From Nitrosomonas sp. (lineage in GTDB: Bacteria > Pseudomonadota > Gammaproteobacteria > Burkholderiales > Nitrosomonadaceae), in assembly GCF_019635155.1 (NCBI RefSeq), contig NZ_JAHBZY010000007.1, forward strand, positions 1-64,000: 64,000 nt of DNA. The letters are read 5' to 3'. A model generated the notes under the pieces. It was given only the letters and a program-made list of their open reading frames with translations. It was not told the DNA's origin and ran no database searches. The position numbers and the translations under genes were made by a program. Below, one piece after another: positions 6,683 through 15,826 of the stretch. Within the stretch, counting starts at the first letter, position 1. Each line of letters opens with the position of its first letter.

Positions 6683-7876
6683 TTATCCAACAGGATTTTT
6701 TTCAGGTAGAAAGATTTGCAGTAAATCGTTGAGAAAACGCCGCCCGAGTATAGTCGGCTTGATGCGGAGATGATCGTGCACGAGCAAGCCGCGATGCTCG
6801 GCTTCTTCAAGCTGCTGTTGCACGGCAGCGATCGGCAACCCGGTTCGTTCCTGAAATAAAACCGTGTCAAAGCCGCCGGATAGCCGGAGCGCGTTCATCA
6901 TGAACTCAAAACCTCGATCGCCGATCGTCAATTCGTGCTGTGACTGAACCAGCGATTCGCCGGCATGCGCTTTGGCAAGGTATTCTTTGGGTTGTTTATA
7001 GCGCATTTGGCGTACGATTTTATCGGCAAAGCTGATTTTGCTGTGCGCACCGGCACCGATGCCGAGATAATCGCCGAACAACCAGTAATTCAAATTATGT
7101 CGGGATTCTTTGCCGTTCAATGCAAATGCCGAAGTTTCATAATTCCGGTACTGATGATTGGCAGTGGTTAATTCGATAATTTCTTGCATTTGTGCCGCTT
7201 GCTCGTCATCCGGGAGTTTTGGCGGATAGCGGTAAAATAGCGTATTGGGTTCCAATGTTAGATGATAGGCGGAAATATGCGTGACACCTAAAGTACACGC
7301 CGTTTCGATATCTTGTTGCGCTTCCTGCAGCGATTGCCGGGGTAATGCGTACATCAGATCGAGGTTGATATTGTCGAAATTTTTCATGGCGATTTCGACC
7401 GCACGATATGCTTCCTGATCGTCATGCACGCGCCCCAGCGCTTGCAGATGTTGCCGGTTAAAACTTTGGATACCAATGGACAGACGGCTAATGCCGGCTT
7501 TGCGAAAATCGGCGAATTTTTGCGCTTCAAAGGTTCCAGGGTTAGCTTCCAGCGTGATTTCCGCAAAATGTTCCAGCGGTAGCAGCATGCGGATGGTTGT
7601 TAACAGGGTATCGATTGCATTCGCACTAAAAAGGCTGGGGGTGCCTCCCCCGAAAAAAATGGTAGTTAATCGCCTTCCCCAAATATCCGGCAGCGCCGCT
7701 TCGAGGTCTTTGATCAGCGCTTTCACATAAGTGTCTTCTAATGCTTGGCTGCCCTGCTCCCGGATTTCATGCGAATTGAAGTCGCAGTACGGACATTTTT
7801 TCAAGCACCATGGTATGTGGATATACAGACTCAGCGGCGGAAGCGCCTTAAATTTCGGGACTGGCAAAGCTGTCAT
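6683..7876 (-). CDS. hemW: Radical SAM heme chaperone HemW
   Basis: HemW resembles coproporphyrinogen III dehydrogenase HemN but is a heme-binding radical SAM protein. The cluster motif CLKKCPYC (C-x3-C-x2-C) lies near residue 25, preceded by LYIHIPWC. GGGTPSLF and the HemN C-terminal domain (GGFDTVLFQERTGL) follow. Length (397 aa) is typical. The ATG at 7876 is preferred to an upstream TTG at 7888 that overlaps the preceding stop. The ybbP stop is four bases upstream, so the two genes are coupled here. Confidence 0.92.
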   Translation of the reverse strand: MTALPVPKFKALPPLSLYIHIPWCLKKCPYCDFNSHEIREQGSQALEDTYVKALIKDLEAALPDIWGRRLTTIFFGGGTPSLFSANAIDTLLTTIRMLLPLEHFAEITLEANPGTFEAQKFADFRKAGISRLSIGIQSFNRQHLQALGRVHDDQEAYRAVEIAMKNFDNINLDLMYALPRQSLQEAQQDIETACTLGVTHISAYHLTLEPNTLFYRYPPKLPDDEQAAQMQEIIELTTANHQYRNYETSAFALNGKESRHNLNYWLFGDYLGIGAGAHSKISFADKIVRQMRYKQPKEYLAKAHAGESLVQSQHELTIGDRGFEFMMNALRLSGGFDTVLFQERTGLPIAAVQQQLEEAEHRGLLVHDHLRIKPTILGRRFLNDLLQIFLPEKNPVG

Positions 7877-7880
7877 CGGG

Positions 7881-10391
7881 TTACCCAAGTTTTCGCAGCG
7901 TCAATAATGGCGGAGTCGACAATGCCGAGCGTGTGCCCAGCAAACCGGCGATTAAGACACCGATAACGCCGGTTGAAATACCCACCACCCAAATCCAAGG
8001 ATTGAACGTATATTCGAGATGCAAAATATGCTTACCGATGGCAAACCCCATTGCGGTCGCGCCGGCGGATGCGAATAATCCCGCTAAGCCGCCGAGTATC
8101 GCAAATTCCGCGGCCCAAGCCCGAGACAACTGTTCACGTTTGGCGCCCAATGCGCGAAAAATCGCCGCCTCTTGAATGCGCTCATCCTGCGTGGCGGCAA
8201 TCGCGGCATATAATACGGCGAAACCAGCCAATACCGTGAATACAAATACAAATTCGATTGCTTGGGAAACTTGTTGAATCATCTGTTGTACCTGCCGGAT
8301 CACCAATGCAACATCGACAACCAGAATATTAGGAAAAGCTCGGACCAGATCATGAATAACTGCAAGATCGGATGGCGGCACATAAAAGCTGGTGATATAA
8401 CTTGCCGAATAGTTTTCCAGCAATCCGGGCGGCACCAGCACAAAGAAATTGACCCGGAAAGTATCCCAGTCGACTTTCCGGATGCTGGTGATTTTCGCGG
8501 TGAAGTGGCTGCCTGCAATGTCAAAAGTCAATACATCGCCTAATTTGACGCGTATGGTGGCTGCAATTCCTTCTTCAATGGATAATTCAGGTTCAATGTT
8601 GTCACCTTGCCACCAAGCACCCTGCACGATTTGGTTGTCGAGCGACAGTTCGCTGGTCCAGGATAAATTAAATTCGCGCCGGATATGACGTTCAGCGTGC
8701 AAATCATCGGAATAATTTTTCGTGGATACTTTTTTACCATTAATCTGCACCAGGCGACCACGAACCATGGGAGCCATCGCCGGTTGTTCCATGGCATGGT
8801 GTTGAAAAAATTCTTGCAATGGCTGCAGTTGATCGGCTTGGATATTCACCAAAAAATGGTTCGGCGCTTCCGGAGGCAAGCTGGCGTGCCAATCTTTAAC
8901 CAGATCATCTTGAATCAGGGTCAAAATCAGCAATGCCATTAATCCTAATCCGAGCGCAACCGCCTGCAAAATACTGGAGACCGAGCGGCGACGGATGCTG
9001 GCCAAACCATAACGCCAAGCGCCACCGGCTTGGTGCCTGATGCTTGCCAGAATACCAATCAGTAACCAGCCGAGACAACCGAAAATGACGATGGCAGCAG
9101 CAAAACCGATGACGACATAAAGACCCAATTTCAGGTCTTGCGCTTTCCAGATGAACAACAACGATAACGCCACCAAACCCAATAAGTAACCCGCAATGCT
9201 ATGAAAATTCGATAACCCGACATCGCGCCGCAACACTCGCAAGGCTGGAACGCTACGCAGATTAAGCACGGGCGGCAAAGCAAAACCTAGCAGCAATACC
9301 AACCCAATCAGCAACCCTTGCAATACCGGCAAGCCGCTCGGCCATGGCAAGTCCGTTTCGACAATATCCGTCAGCCAATGCGTTAAAGCTTGCTGCGCGC
9401 CAAAACCGATCAAACAGCCGATGCCGCTGGCGATCAGGCCAAATCCGATGAAATAAACCAGATATAAGAACAGCAATTGATTTTGACTGGCGCCCAGGCT
9501 GCGCATTACGGCGCACCCATCCAGATGCCGCTGCGTAAAACGGCGTACCGCTAATGCAATCGCTGCTGCGGCCAACACGACACTGGCAAGCGCGGTCAAG
9601 CTTAGAAATTTCTCCGCGCGCTGCAATGCCGCTTTGATTTCGGGTCGCGCATCGCGAATGCCTTCCAATCGTTGATAATTAGCCAACCGCTTCTTTGCCC
9701 AGTCACGAAATTGCTTCACGGAATCGATTTCACCGGCGATCAGCATTTGGTAAGATGCACGGCTGCCTTCCTGGATCAAGCCGGTTGCTTCCAGATCGTC
9801 GGCATTTATCATGGCGCGTGCGCCCATATTGATAAATCCAACCGAGTGATCCGGTTCGCGTGCGATCAACTCAGTTACGGTCAACTGGGCGGCGCCGACA
9901 TCGACAATATCCCCGCGTTGCAACTCGAGTTGCGTCATGACTTTCTCATCAATCCAAATGGTGCCTCGTGGTGGAATTCCATTCGCTGTTTGTAGCTGCG
10001 GTTGCGAAACAGAGCCGCCGGGTGATCGTTTGGATAAATGAACGCGCCCACGCAATGGATAACCTTCGGTAACCGCTTTTATCTGTGTTAAAAGATTACC
10101 TTCACCATTGGAAATCATGCTGGGAAATTTAGTCAGCCATGAAATCTTGAGATTCAGCTGATTGGCTTCTTCGGCAAATTGCTCGGGAATCGGTTTACTG
10201 GAAATGAGCAACAAATCCGCTCCCAGAAGCTGATTGCTTTCACGAGCGAGCGCCAACTCTACTCGCTCCGCGAAAAAACCGACCGTGACCATGCCGCTTA
10301 CTGCAATGATCAGCGCTAATAACAGCACATTCAGCTCGCCCGCGCGCCAATCGCGATACATCATTTGAAAAGGTAATTTAATTTGATACAT
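7881..10391 (-). CDS. ybbP: FtsX-like ABC permease of the YbbA-YbbP type
   Basis: This 836-residue inner-membrane protein has the architecture of large FtsX/MacB-type permeases. It has an N-terminal membrane helix, a periplasmic domain, several helices in the middle (about residues 260-500), a second periplasmic domain (about 510-720) and three C-terminal helices. Such permeases work mechanically on lipids or lipoproteins rather than as classical importers. It follows its ATPase by 46 bases. E. coli has the same ybbA-ybbP arrangement next to tesA. Confidence 0.9.
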   Translation of the reverse strand: MYQIKLPFQMMYRDWRAGELNVLLLALIIAVSGMVTVGFFAERVELALARESNQLLGADLLLISSKPIPEQFAEEANQLNLKISWLTKFPSMISNGEGNLLTQIKAVTEGYPLRGRVHLSKRSPGGSVSQPQLQTANGIPPRGTIWIDEKVMTQLELQRGDIVDVGAAQLTVTELIAREPDHSVGFINMGARAMINADDLEATGLIQEGSRASYQMLIAGEIDSVKQFRDWAKKRLANYQRLEGIRDARPEIKAALQRAEKFLSLTALASVVLAAAAIALAVRRFTQRHLDGCAVMRSLGASQNQLLFLYLVYFIGFGLIASGIGCLIGFGAQQALTHWLTDIVETDLPWPSGLPVLQGLLIGLVLLLGFALPPVLNLRSVPALRVLRRDVGLSNFHSIAGYLLGLVALSLLFIWKAQDLKLGLYVVIGFAAAIVIFGCLGWLLIGILASIRHQAGGAWRYGLASIRRRSVSSILQAVALGLGLMALLILTLIQDDLVKDWHASLPPEAPNHFLVNIQADQLQPLQEFFQHHAMEQPAMAPMVRGRLVQINGKKVSTKNYSDDLHAERHIRREFNLSWTSELSLDNQIVQGAWWQGDNIEPELSIEEGIAATIRVKLGDVLTFDIAGSHFTAKITSIRKVDWDTFRVNFFVLVPPGLLENYSASYITSFYVPPSDLAVIHDLVRAFPNILVVDVALVIRQVQQMIQQVSQAIEFVFVFTVLAGFAVLYAAIAATQDERIQEAAIFRALGAKREQLSRAWAAEFAILGGLAGLFASAGATAMGFAIGKHILHLEYTFNPWIWVVGISTGVIGVLIAGLLGTRSALSTPPLLTLRKLG

Positions 10392-10437
10392 GATGATGTT
10401 GATAACTCGAATGATGATTAAGATCGTGCATTGGTCA

Positions 10438-11127
10438 TTAATGGATCAGCCGACCATCAACCAAGCGTATTTGACGCGAGCAACGCCGTGATAATGCTTC
10501 GTCATGCGTGACTAAAACTAAGGTTGTGCCATGTTCGCGATTGAGTTCGAACATTAATTCAATAATCTGAGTACCGTTTGCCGAATCCAGGTTACCCGTC
10601 GGCTCATCGGCTAGCAATAATCTTGGATTCGTTGCAAAGGCCCGTGCAATCGCCACTCGTTGCTGCTCCCCTCCGGATAGTTGTTTGGGATAATGATTCA
10701 AACGTTGCCCTAATCCCACGCGCTCCAGTAAGCGCTTTGCCGGTGTTTCCGCATCAGGAGTACGCGCCAATTCAAGCGGTAGCATCACATTTTCCAATGC
10801 TGTTAAAGCCGGCAATAATTGAAACGATTGAAAAACAAACCCCATTATTTTGCCGCGCAGCGCGGCTCGATCATCTTCGTCCAATGCAAAGATATCAACC
10901 GAATTCAGATGAACTTTCCCGGATGTCGGCAAATCCAATCCAGCCAGCAAACCTAATAAAGTCGACTTACCGGATCCGGATGCACCTATAATAGCGACGG
11001 CGTCACCTGACATGATTTGCAAATTGATATCGTGCAAAATGGTCAATTGCTGCTCACCGGTTGTCACTTGTTTAGTAAGCGCATCGGTACGAAGAACAAG
11101 TTGTTTACTTTGGTTATCAATTGACAT
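10438..11127 (-). CDS. ybbA: ABC transporter ATP-binding protein YbbA
   Basis: The 229-residue ATPase of the LolD/MacB/FtsE type has Walker [10 protein letters not shown] (near residue 45), Q-loop [10 protein letters not shown], signature LSGGEQQRV, Walker [13 protein letters not shown] and H-loop LVTHD. It powers the adjacent FtsX-like permease. The start is the ATG at 11127, giving the usual N-terminus; AGGA lies upstream within the divergent gene. This ATG overlaps the tesA ATG on the other strand inside one CATG. A longer in-frame reading upstream has no family support. Confidence 0.92.
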   Translation of the reverse strand: MSIDNQSKQLVLRTDALTKQVTTGEQQLTILHDINLQIMSGDAVAIIGASGSGKSTLLGLLAGLDLPTSGKVHLNSVDIFALDEDDRAALRGKIMGFVFQSFQLLPALTALENVMLPLELARTPDAETPAKRLLERVGLGQRLNHYPKQLSGGEQQRVAIARAFATNPRLLLADEPTGNLDSANGTQIIELMFELNREHGTTLVLVTHDEALSRRCSRQIRLVDGRLIH

Positions 11128-11773
11128 GAAAAAAAAATTCCTGTTTATTTTATTGATTGTTATTTCTTTTTTTGCTCCTGCGGTGGCAGTCAGCAAAACA
11201 GTCATGATTTTTGGCGATAGCTTATCAACGAGCTATGGCATACCGGTAGAAGCCGGTTGGGTTAATCTATTATCGCAACGGCTGCAATCGCAACATGCGA
11301 ACTATCAAATCATTAATGCCAGTGTCAGTGGCGAAACATCCCTGGGGGGGCGCAATCGGATTGAGCAAGCACTTGAAAATCATCGGCCCGAGATCGTTAT
11401 CCTGGAACTGGGGGCCAATGATGGATTACGCGGTGCAACCATTAAATCCATTTATGAGAATCTGGCGACTATCATTGAGAAGTGTTCGCAAACGAATGCA
11501 TCGGTGTTGCTTGTCGGCATGCAATTACCACCCAACTATGGTGCAACTTACACGAAAAAGTTCCAAGCAGTTTTCCCGCAATTAGCTGAGAAATATCAAA
11601 TAAAATTAATTCCATTCCTGTTGGCAGGATTTGGTCATAACCATGATTTTTTTCAAAATGATGGAATTCATCCAAATGAAACGGCGCAGAAAATGATTGC
11701 GGAAAACGTTTGGGAGGTATTACAAACCATGCTCAATACCGATAAAATCGCCATCAAACCAGATCAACCCTGA
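11126..11773 (+). CDS. tesA: Periplasmic acyl-CoA thioesterase/lysophospholipase-type SGNH hydrolase (TesA)
   Basis: The 215-residue protein begins with a signal peptide ([16 protein letters not shown]) followed by block I GDSLS with the nucleophilic serine. Further SGNH blocks are SGETSLGGR, GANDG and the catalytic DGIHPNE. It is expected to hydrolyse thioesters or lysophospholipids in the periplasm. It is divergent from ybbA, sharing the CATG start, and its last 10 bases overlap the end of the convergent rluC gene. Any promoter must lie inside ybbA. Confidence 0.92.
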   Translation: MKKKFLFILLIVISFFAPAVAVSKTVMIFGDSLSTSYGIPVEAGWVNLLSQRLQSQHANYQIINASVSGETSLGGRNRIEQALENHRPEIVILELGANDGLRGATIKSIYENLATIIEKCSQTNASVLLVGMQLPPNYGATYTKKFQAVFPQLAEKYQIKLIPFLLAGFGHNHDFFQNDGIHPNETAQKMIAENVWEVLQTMLNTDKIAIKPDQP

Positions 11774-12828
11774 GTTCTGATTATAGCATCTGGCGTTCGT
11801 TTGCTTGCTTTCTCTGCAAGTGTTTCTGGTTTATCTAAAGACTCGGTAAATTTCTGCAGATCCTCCGGTAGCGGCGCCTCCAATGTCATGGCAATTCCTG
11901 AAGCCGGGTGGATTATTTTCAGCGTGCGTGCATGCAGGAACATGCGCGTCAACTGATATGGGCTGGTTGCTTTGCTCAGTTGTTTGTTGATCTCAAAATC
12001 GCCGTATTTATCATCACCGAGAATGGGATAGCCAAGGTGCGCCAAATGTACCCGTATTTGATGAGTGCGTCCGGTTTTAATTTCAGCATCCAATAAACTG
12101 AATGATTTCCACGTTTTCCGGAGGCTGAATATCGTATGCGCCTGTTTACTATCCGACTGCCCTACTGATGAAATCGCCACACGACGCTCACCGCTTGCTG
12201 TTACATATTTGTTGAGCGCTAACTTGACGTGTTGTTTGGCGTTCCGCCATTCTCCTTTGACCATGACTGAATAATGTTTCTCCATCAATCCTTCACGGAT
12301 TTGCCGATGAAGTTCAACCAATGCATTTCTTTTTTTTGCGATAAGTAACACACCGGATGTCTCTCTATCCAATCGATGCACGAGTTCAAGAAACTTCCAA
12401 GTCGGGTTTTGCGCTCGTATTTGTTCGATTACTCCAAAACTAATACCGCTTCCACCGTGAACCGCCATGCCGCTGGGCTTATTGATAACCAACAGTACAT
12501 CGTCTTCATGCAAAATCGAAAATGAATATTTTTTTTGGGGATTGATTGTAGTTTGTGATCTAGCTTCTTTACTTGTAGTGTTGATAATTGGCGGAATACG
12601 TAACAGATCACCGAGCTGCAAGCGATATTTTGCGGTTACTCTTTTTCCGTTAACGCGGATTTGACCACTCCTGAGCAATTGATAGACATGACTCTTAGGA
12701 ATATTTTTTAACCGCTTAAACAGGAAATTGTCAATTCTCTGATCATTTCCTGATTCCTCAATATATTCTTTACAGACTGCTGTTAATGAATTGTCAGGAT
12801 TCAAAATTGTCGTGCGATGATCGTTCAA
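11764..12828 (-). CDS. rluC: 23S rRNA pseudouridine synthase RluC
   Basis: The protein has an N-terminal S4 domain (QRIDNFLFKRLKNIPKSHVY, then SGQIRVNGKR) and an RsuA/RluA catalytic domain with HRLDRETSG, whose Asp is catalytic. Downstream blocks RTHQIRVHLAHLGYPILGDDKYG are typical of the RluC/RluD group. RluC modifies U955, U2504 and U2580 in E. coli 23S rRNA. The frame has no ATG near the expected start; TTG at 12828 is the best candidate, so the N-terminus is uncertain. The gene is divergent from rne, a conserved arrangement. Confidence 0.9.
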   Translation of the reverse strand: MNDHRTTILNPDNSLTAVCKEYIEESGNDQRIDNFLFKRLKNIPKSHVYQLLRSGQIRVNGKRVTAKYRLQLGDLLRIPPIINTTSKEARSQTTINPQKKYSFSILHEDDVLLVINKPSGMAVHGGSGISFGVIEQIRAQNPTWKFLELVHRLDRETSGVLLIAKKRNALVELHRQIREGLMEKHYSVMVKGEWRNAKQHVKLALNKYVTASGERRVAISSVGQSDSKQAHTIFSLRKTWKSFSLLDAEIKTGRTHQIRVHLAHLGYPILGDDKYGDFEINKQLSKATSPYQLTRMFLHARTLKIIHPASGIAMTLEAPLPEDLQKFTESLDKPETLAEKASKRTPDAIIRTQG

Positions 12829-13284
12829 AATGATAAGAAAATTTTATTAGCGGTGGGGCAAATTTTTTATTTCTTTTTAGCTTTCTTTCTGTAAAAATTA
12901 ACACGCTGGAGAAAGTCCGAAAATGCACATCAACATTATATTTAAAGTTTAATTAATATATTTATCGATTGAGTAGCTAAATCCATAAATATTGCTGAAA
13001 AACTAGGTTGTATTTGGAACTTTATGTAAAATCTGTTACCTTACTCGAAGCTAATCGACAATATAACAAAAATTAACGGAACTCCAGAAATTAATTGGTA
13101 TTGCAACACACTTCAAAGAAATTAGTTAACATATTAAAACACATTAAAAAAAAGAATTATATAATTGATAAATTTAGGTAAAATACAACACCCAGACCTC
13201 GTCATTAAAATCCACGTACATAAAAAATCTTTCCCTTCAAATTGGGATTAGGAAATTAATAAATTGAACACGTAAGGTTTGGAA
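12829..13284. promoter_or_regulatory. AT-rich rluC-rne intergenic region, presumed rne leader
   Basis: The 456 bases between the divergent rluC and rne genes contain no ORF and are strongly AT-rich, with many short A and T runs. RNase E genes are commonly preceded by long 5' leaders that RNase E itself cleaves for autoregulation, and U-rich single-stranded RNA is its preferred substrate. I could not fix promoters or a conserved hairpin by eye. Confidence 0.5.
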
Positions 13285-15786
13285 ATGAAAAGAATGTTAT
13301 TTAATGCAACCCAACCTGAAGAATTACGGGTTGCAATTGTAAATGGTCAACTTCTAGTTGATCTTGATATTGAGTCAGTCAGTAAGGAACAACGCAAAAG
13401 TAATATATACAAAGCTGTTATTACGCGAATTGAACCAAGTTTAGAAGCTGCGTTTGTGGATTATGGTTGCGAGCGTCACGGGTTCTTACCCTTTAAGGAA
13501 ATCGCACCTTCTTGTTTCGCAGAAAATGTTACTGCAACGGGGCGTGTCCAAGATCTTTTGCAAGAAGGCCAGGAACTGATCGTCCAGGTTGATAAAGATG
13601 AACGAGGCAATAAAGGCGCCGCACTTACCACCTATATCTCTCTTGCTGGCCGATATCTGGTATTAATCCCCAACAATCCGAATAGCGGTGGCGTGTCGCG
13701 TCGAATTACCGGCGACGAGCGTAATGATTTACGCGATGTGATCGCTCAACTTGAAGTCCCGGATGGCATGAGTATCATTGCTCGAACTGCTGGCATTGGC
13801 CGGAGCGCGGAAGAACTTCAATGGGATCTGAATTACTTGACACAACTTTGGTATGCGATTGAAGAAGCTGCCAATAGCCAAAGCGGTGTTTTCCTGATTT
13901 ACCAAGAAAGTAGTTTAGTAATTCGAGCAATTCGTGATTATTTTAATCAAGAAATCGGTGAAATCTTGATTGACAGTCGCGATATTTTTGAGCAAGCCAG
14001 TCAATTCATGGCGCATGTGATGCCGGCCAATGTGGATCGCCTAAAGTTCTATCACGATGATGTGCCATTGTTTTCGCGTTTTCAGATTGAACATCAGATC
14101 GAGACCGCCTACTCCAGGCAGGTCCCGCTTCCTTCGGGAGGATCAATCGTTATTGACCATACCGAAGCTTTGGTTTCCGTTGATGTCAATTCAGCGCGCG
14201 CAATTCGTGGGTTGGATATCGAACATACCGCACTCAATACGAATCTTGAGGCAGCTGATGAAATCGCCCGGCAACTGAGGTTACGTGATTTAGGCGGACT
14301 AATCGTTATCGACTTTATCGATATGGACGTGCAGCGAAATCAGCGTGAAGTTGAAGCGCGTTTACATGAGGCATTACGTCAGGATCGTGCACGCATCCAG
14401 GTTGGCAAGATTTCCCGTTTTGGGTTGCTGGAACTGTCCCGCCAGCGTCTTCGCCCTTCCCTAGGTGAAAGCAACTATATTCCATGTCCACGTTGTCAAG
14501 GTACTGGTTTTATTCGTGGCACCGACTCATCTGCGCTGCATGTACTCAGAATTATTCAAGAAGAAGCGATGAAAGAAAATACATTCGCTTTGCACGTTCA
14601 ATTACCGGTCGATGTGGCAACCTATCTGCTTAATGAAAAGAGACCGGAAATATACGATATTGAGGTACGTCAGAAAATCAATATCGTTTTGGTTCCTAAT
14701 ATACATATTGAAACCCCTAATTACACGGTGACCCGTATTCGTCATGAAGATGTTAAAGCTAACGAATCCGTTGCCAGCTATAAGATGGTTGAGAAAAGCA
14801 CTGATGAGAATCAGGCAATTGCAATTGAACAGAAGAGTAAGCCGACGCGACCGCAAGCTGCCGTTCAAGGCATAACACCCGCTCAACCAGCGCCGATTAG
14901 AGAAGGAAGACCGCGTGACACATCCCTTCTGGATAAATTTTTCAGCTGGTTCAAACCTGCAAACATTGAAGAAACAAGAATTAATTTAGAGGAAAAACAA
15001 CCAACCGAAATCGACAAGCCGAGAACGACAACAGAACGCGGGCGCTCAAGAGGTCGCCGTGGCGGACGTATACGCAGTGATCGCAATAAAGATGCAACGG
15101 GACATCGGCAGTCAAAACAGAATGAACCCGAAAACAATCTATTGAATCAGGATAATGTCACAGTCATCGAGCTTGATAGCGATGATAACAACATCACCGA
15201 GCTGAAGAAGAGTAGTAAATCCGCACGGCAACGTAATGAGACGCCGGCTGATGATATATCAGTGGATAGCAGCACTACATCAGAAAAATCAGTGGATGGC
15301 GCTGATAACATCAATATAAAAACCGGTGATCGCAAACGAACTCGCCGTAACCGTACTACTAAAGCCCGCGAGCAATTCGATAGCGTCAGCAAAACACCCA
15401 AAAATGATGATTTAACCGAACCAACGAACAATCAAGTTTCTGCGGTTAATGATGCTCACGTCGATAAAGAAGAGGCGCCACCACCAATCGGGCCTGACAA
15501 AACTGTCAGCACGTCTAAAACGCGCAAGGAGTTAGCGGATAATAGCCTGACCATTGACCCGGTACTGCCGGCTGTTGAAGCGGCTAAAGAAAATGTAACT
15601 GTGATGCATGCTAGTAAAAAACTTCCCGATTTTTCTGAATCCGGGCTTGTAATGATTGAAACTCCGCCCGATAAGGTGGAAATGGTTTCTGAAGAAGTCG
15701 TGATACCTAAAAGACCGAGAAAAAAAACCAAATCAACTGTTGAAACTTCAACAGAACCGCTAATTCAAATAGAAACGCGCGAATGA
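13285..15786 (+). CDS. rne: Ribonuclease E
   Basis: RNase E is the main endonuclease of mRNA decay and rRNA/tRNA processing and the scaffold of the degradosome. The catalytic half has an S1 domain (about residues 35-120), a 5' sensor region, the DNase I-like subdomain with catalytic aspartates in SVDVNSARA and VIDFIDMD, and the zinc-link CPRCQGTGF near residue 405. The C-terminal ~330 residues are low-complexity and charged, with an arginine-rich patch (GRSRGRRGGRIRSDR), as expected of the RNA-binding scaffold. The start is the ATG at 13285 after AAGG, not the TTG six bases earlier. Confidence 0.95.
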   Translation: MKRMLFNATQPEELRVAIVNGQLLVDLDIESVSKEQRKSNIYKAVITRIEPSLEAAFVDYGCERHGFLPFKEIAPSCFAENVTATGRVQDLLQEGQELIVQVDKDERGNKGAALTTYISLAGRYLVLIPNNPNSGGVSRRITGDERNDLRDVIAQLEVPDGMSIIARTAGIGRSAEELQWDLNYLTQLWYAIEEAANSQSGVFLIYQESSLVIRAIRDYFNQEIGEILIDSRDIFEQASQFMAHVMPANVDRLKFYHDDVPLFSRFQIEHQIETAYSRQVPLPSGGSIVIDHTEALVSVDVNSARAIRGLDIEHTALNTNLEAADEIARQLRLRDLGGLIVIDFIDMDVQRNQREVEARLHEALRQDRARIQVGKISRFGLLELSRQRLRPSLGESNYIPCPRCQGTGFIRGTDSSALHVLRIIQEEAMKENTFALHVQLPVDVATYLLNEKRPEIYDIEVRQKINIVLVPNIHIETPNYTVTRIRHEDVKANESVASYKMVEKSTDENQAIAIEQKSKPTRPQAAVQGITPAQPAPIREGRPRDTSLLDKFFSWFKPANIEETRINLEEKQPTEIDKPRTTTERGRSRGRRGGRIRSDRNKDATGHRQSKQNEPENNLLNQDNVTVIELDSDDNNITELKKSSKSARQRNETPADDISVDSSTTSEKSVDGADNINIKTGDRKRTRRNRTTKAREQFDSVSKTPKNDDLTEPTNNQVSAVNDAHVDKEEAPPPIGPDKTVSTSKTRKELADNSLTIDPVLPAVEAAKENVTVMHASKKLPDFSESGLVMIETPPDKVEMVSEEVVIPKRPRKKTKSTVETSTEPLIQIETRE

Positions 15787-15826
15787 TCTGATAATTGCAA
15801 GGAATAGGCGTATCGCGGCATGATAA

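Noticed and set aside
11012-11125. N-terminal extension of TesA
   Set aside because: It is antisense to ybbA and would place 38 residues before a normal signal peptide.
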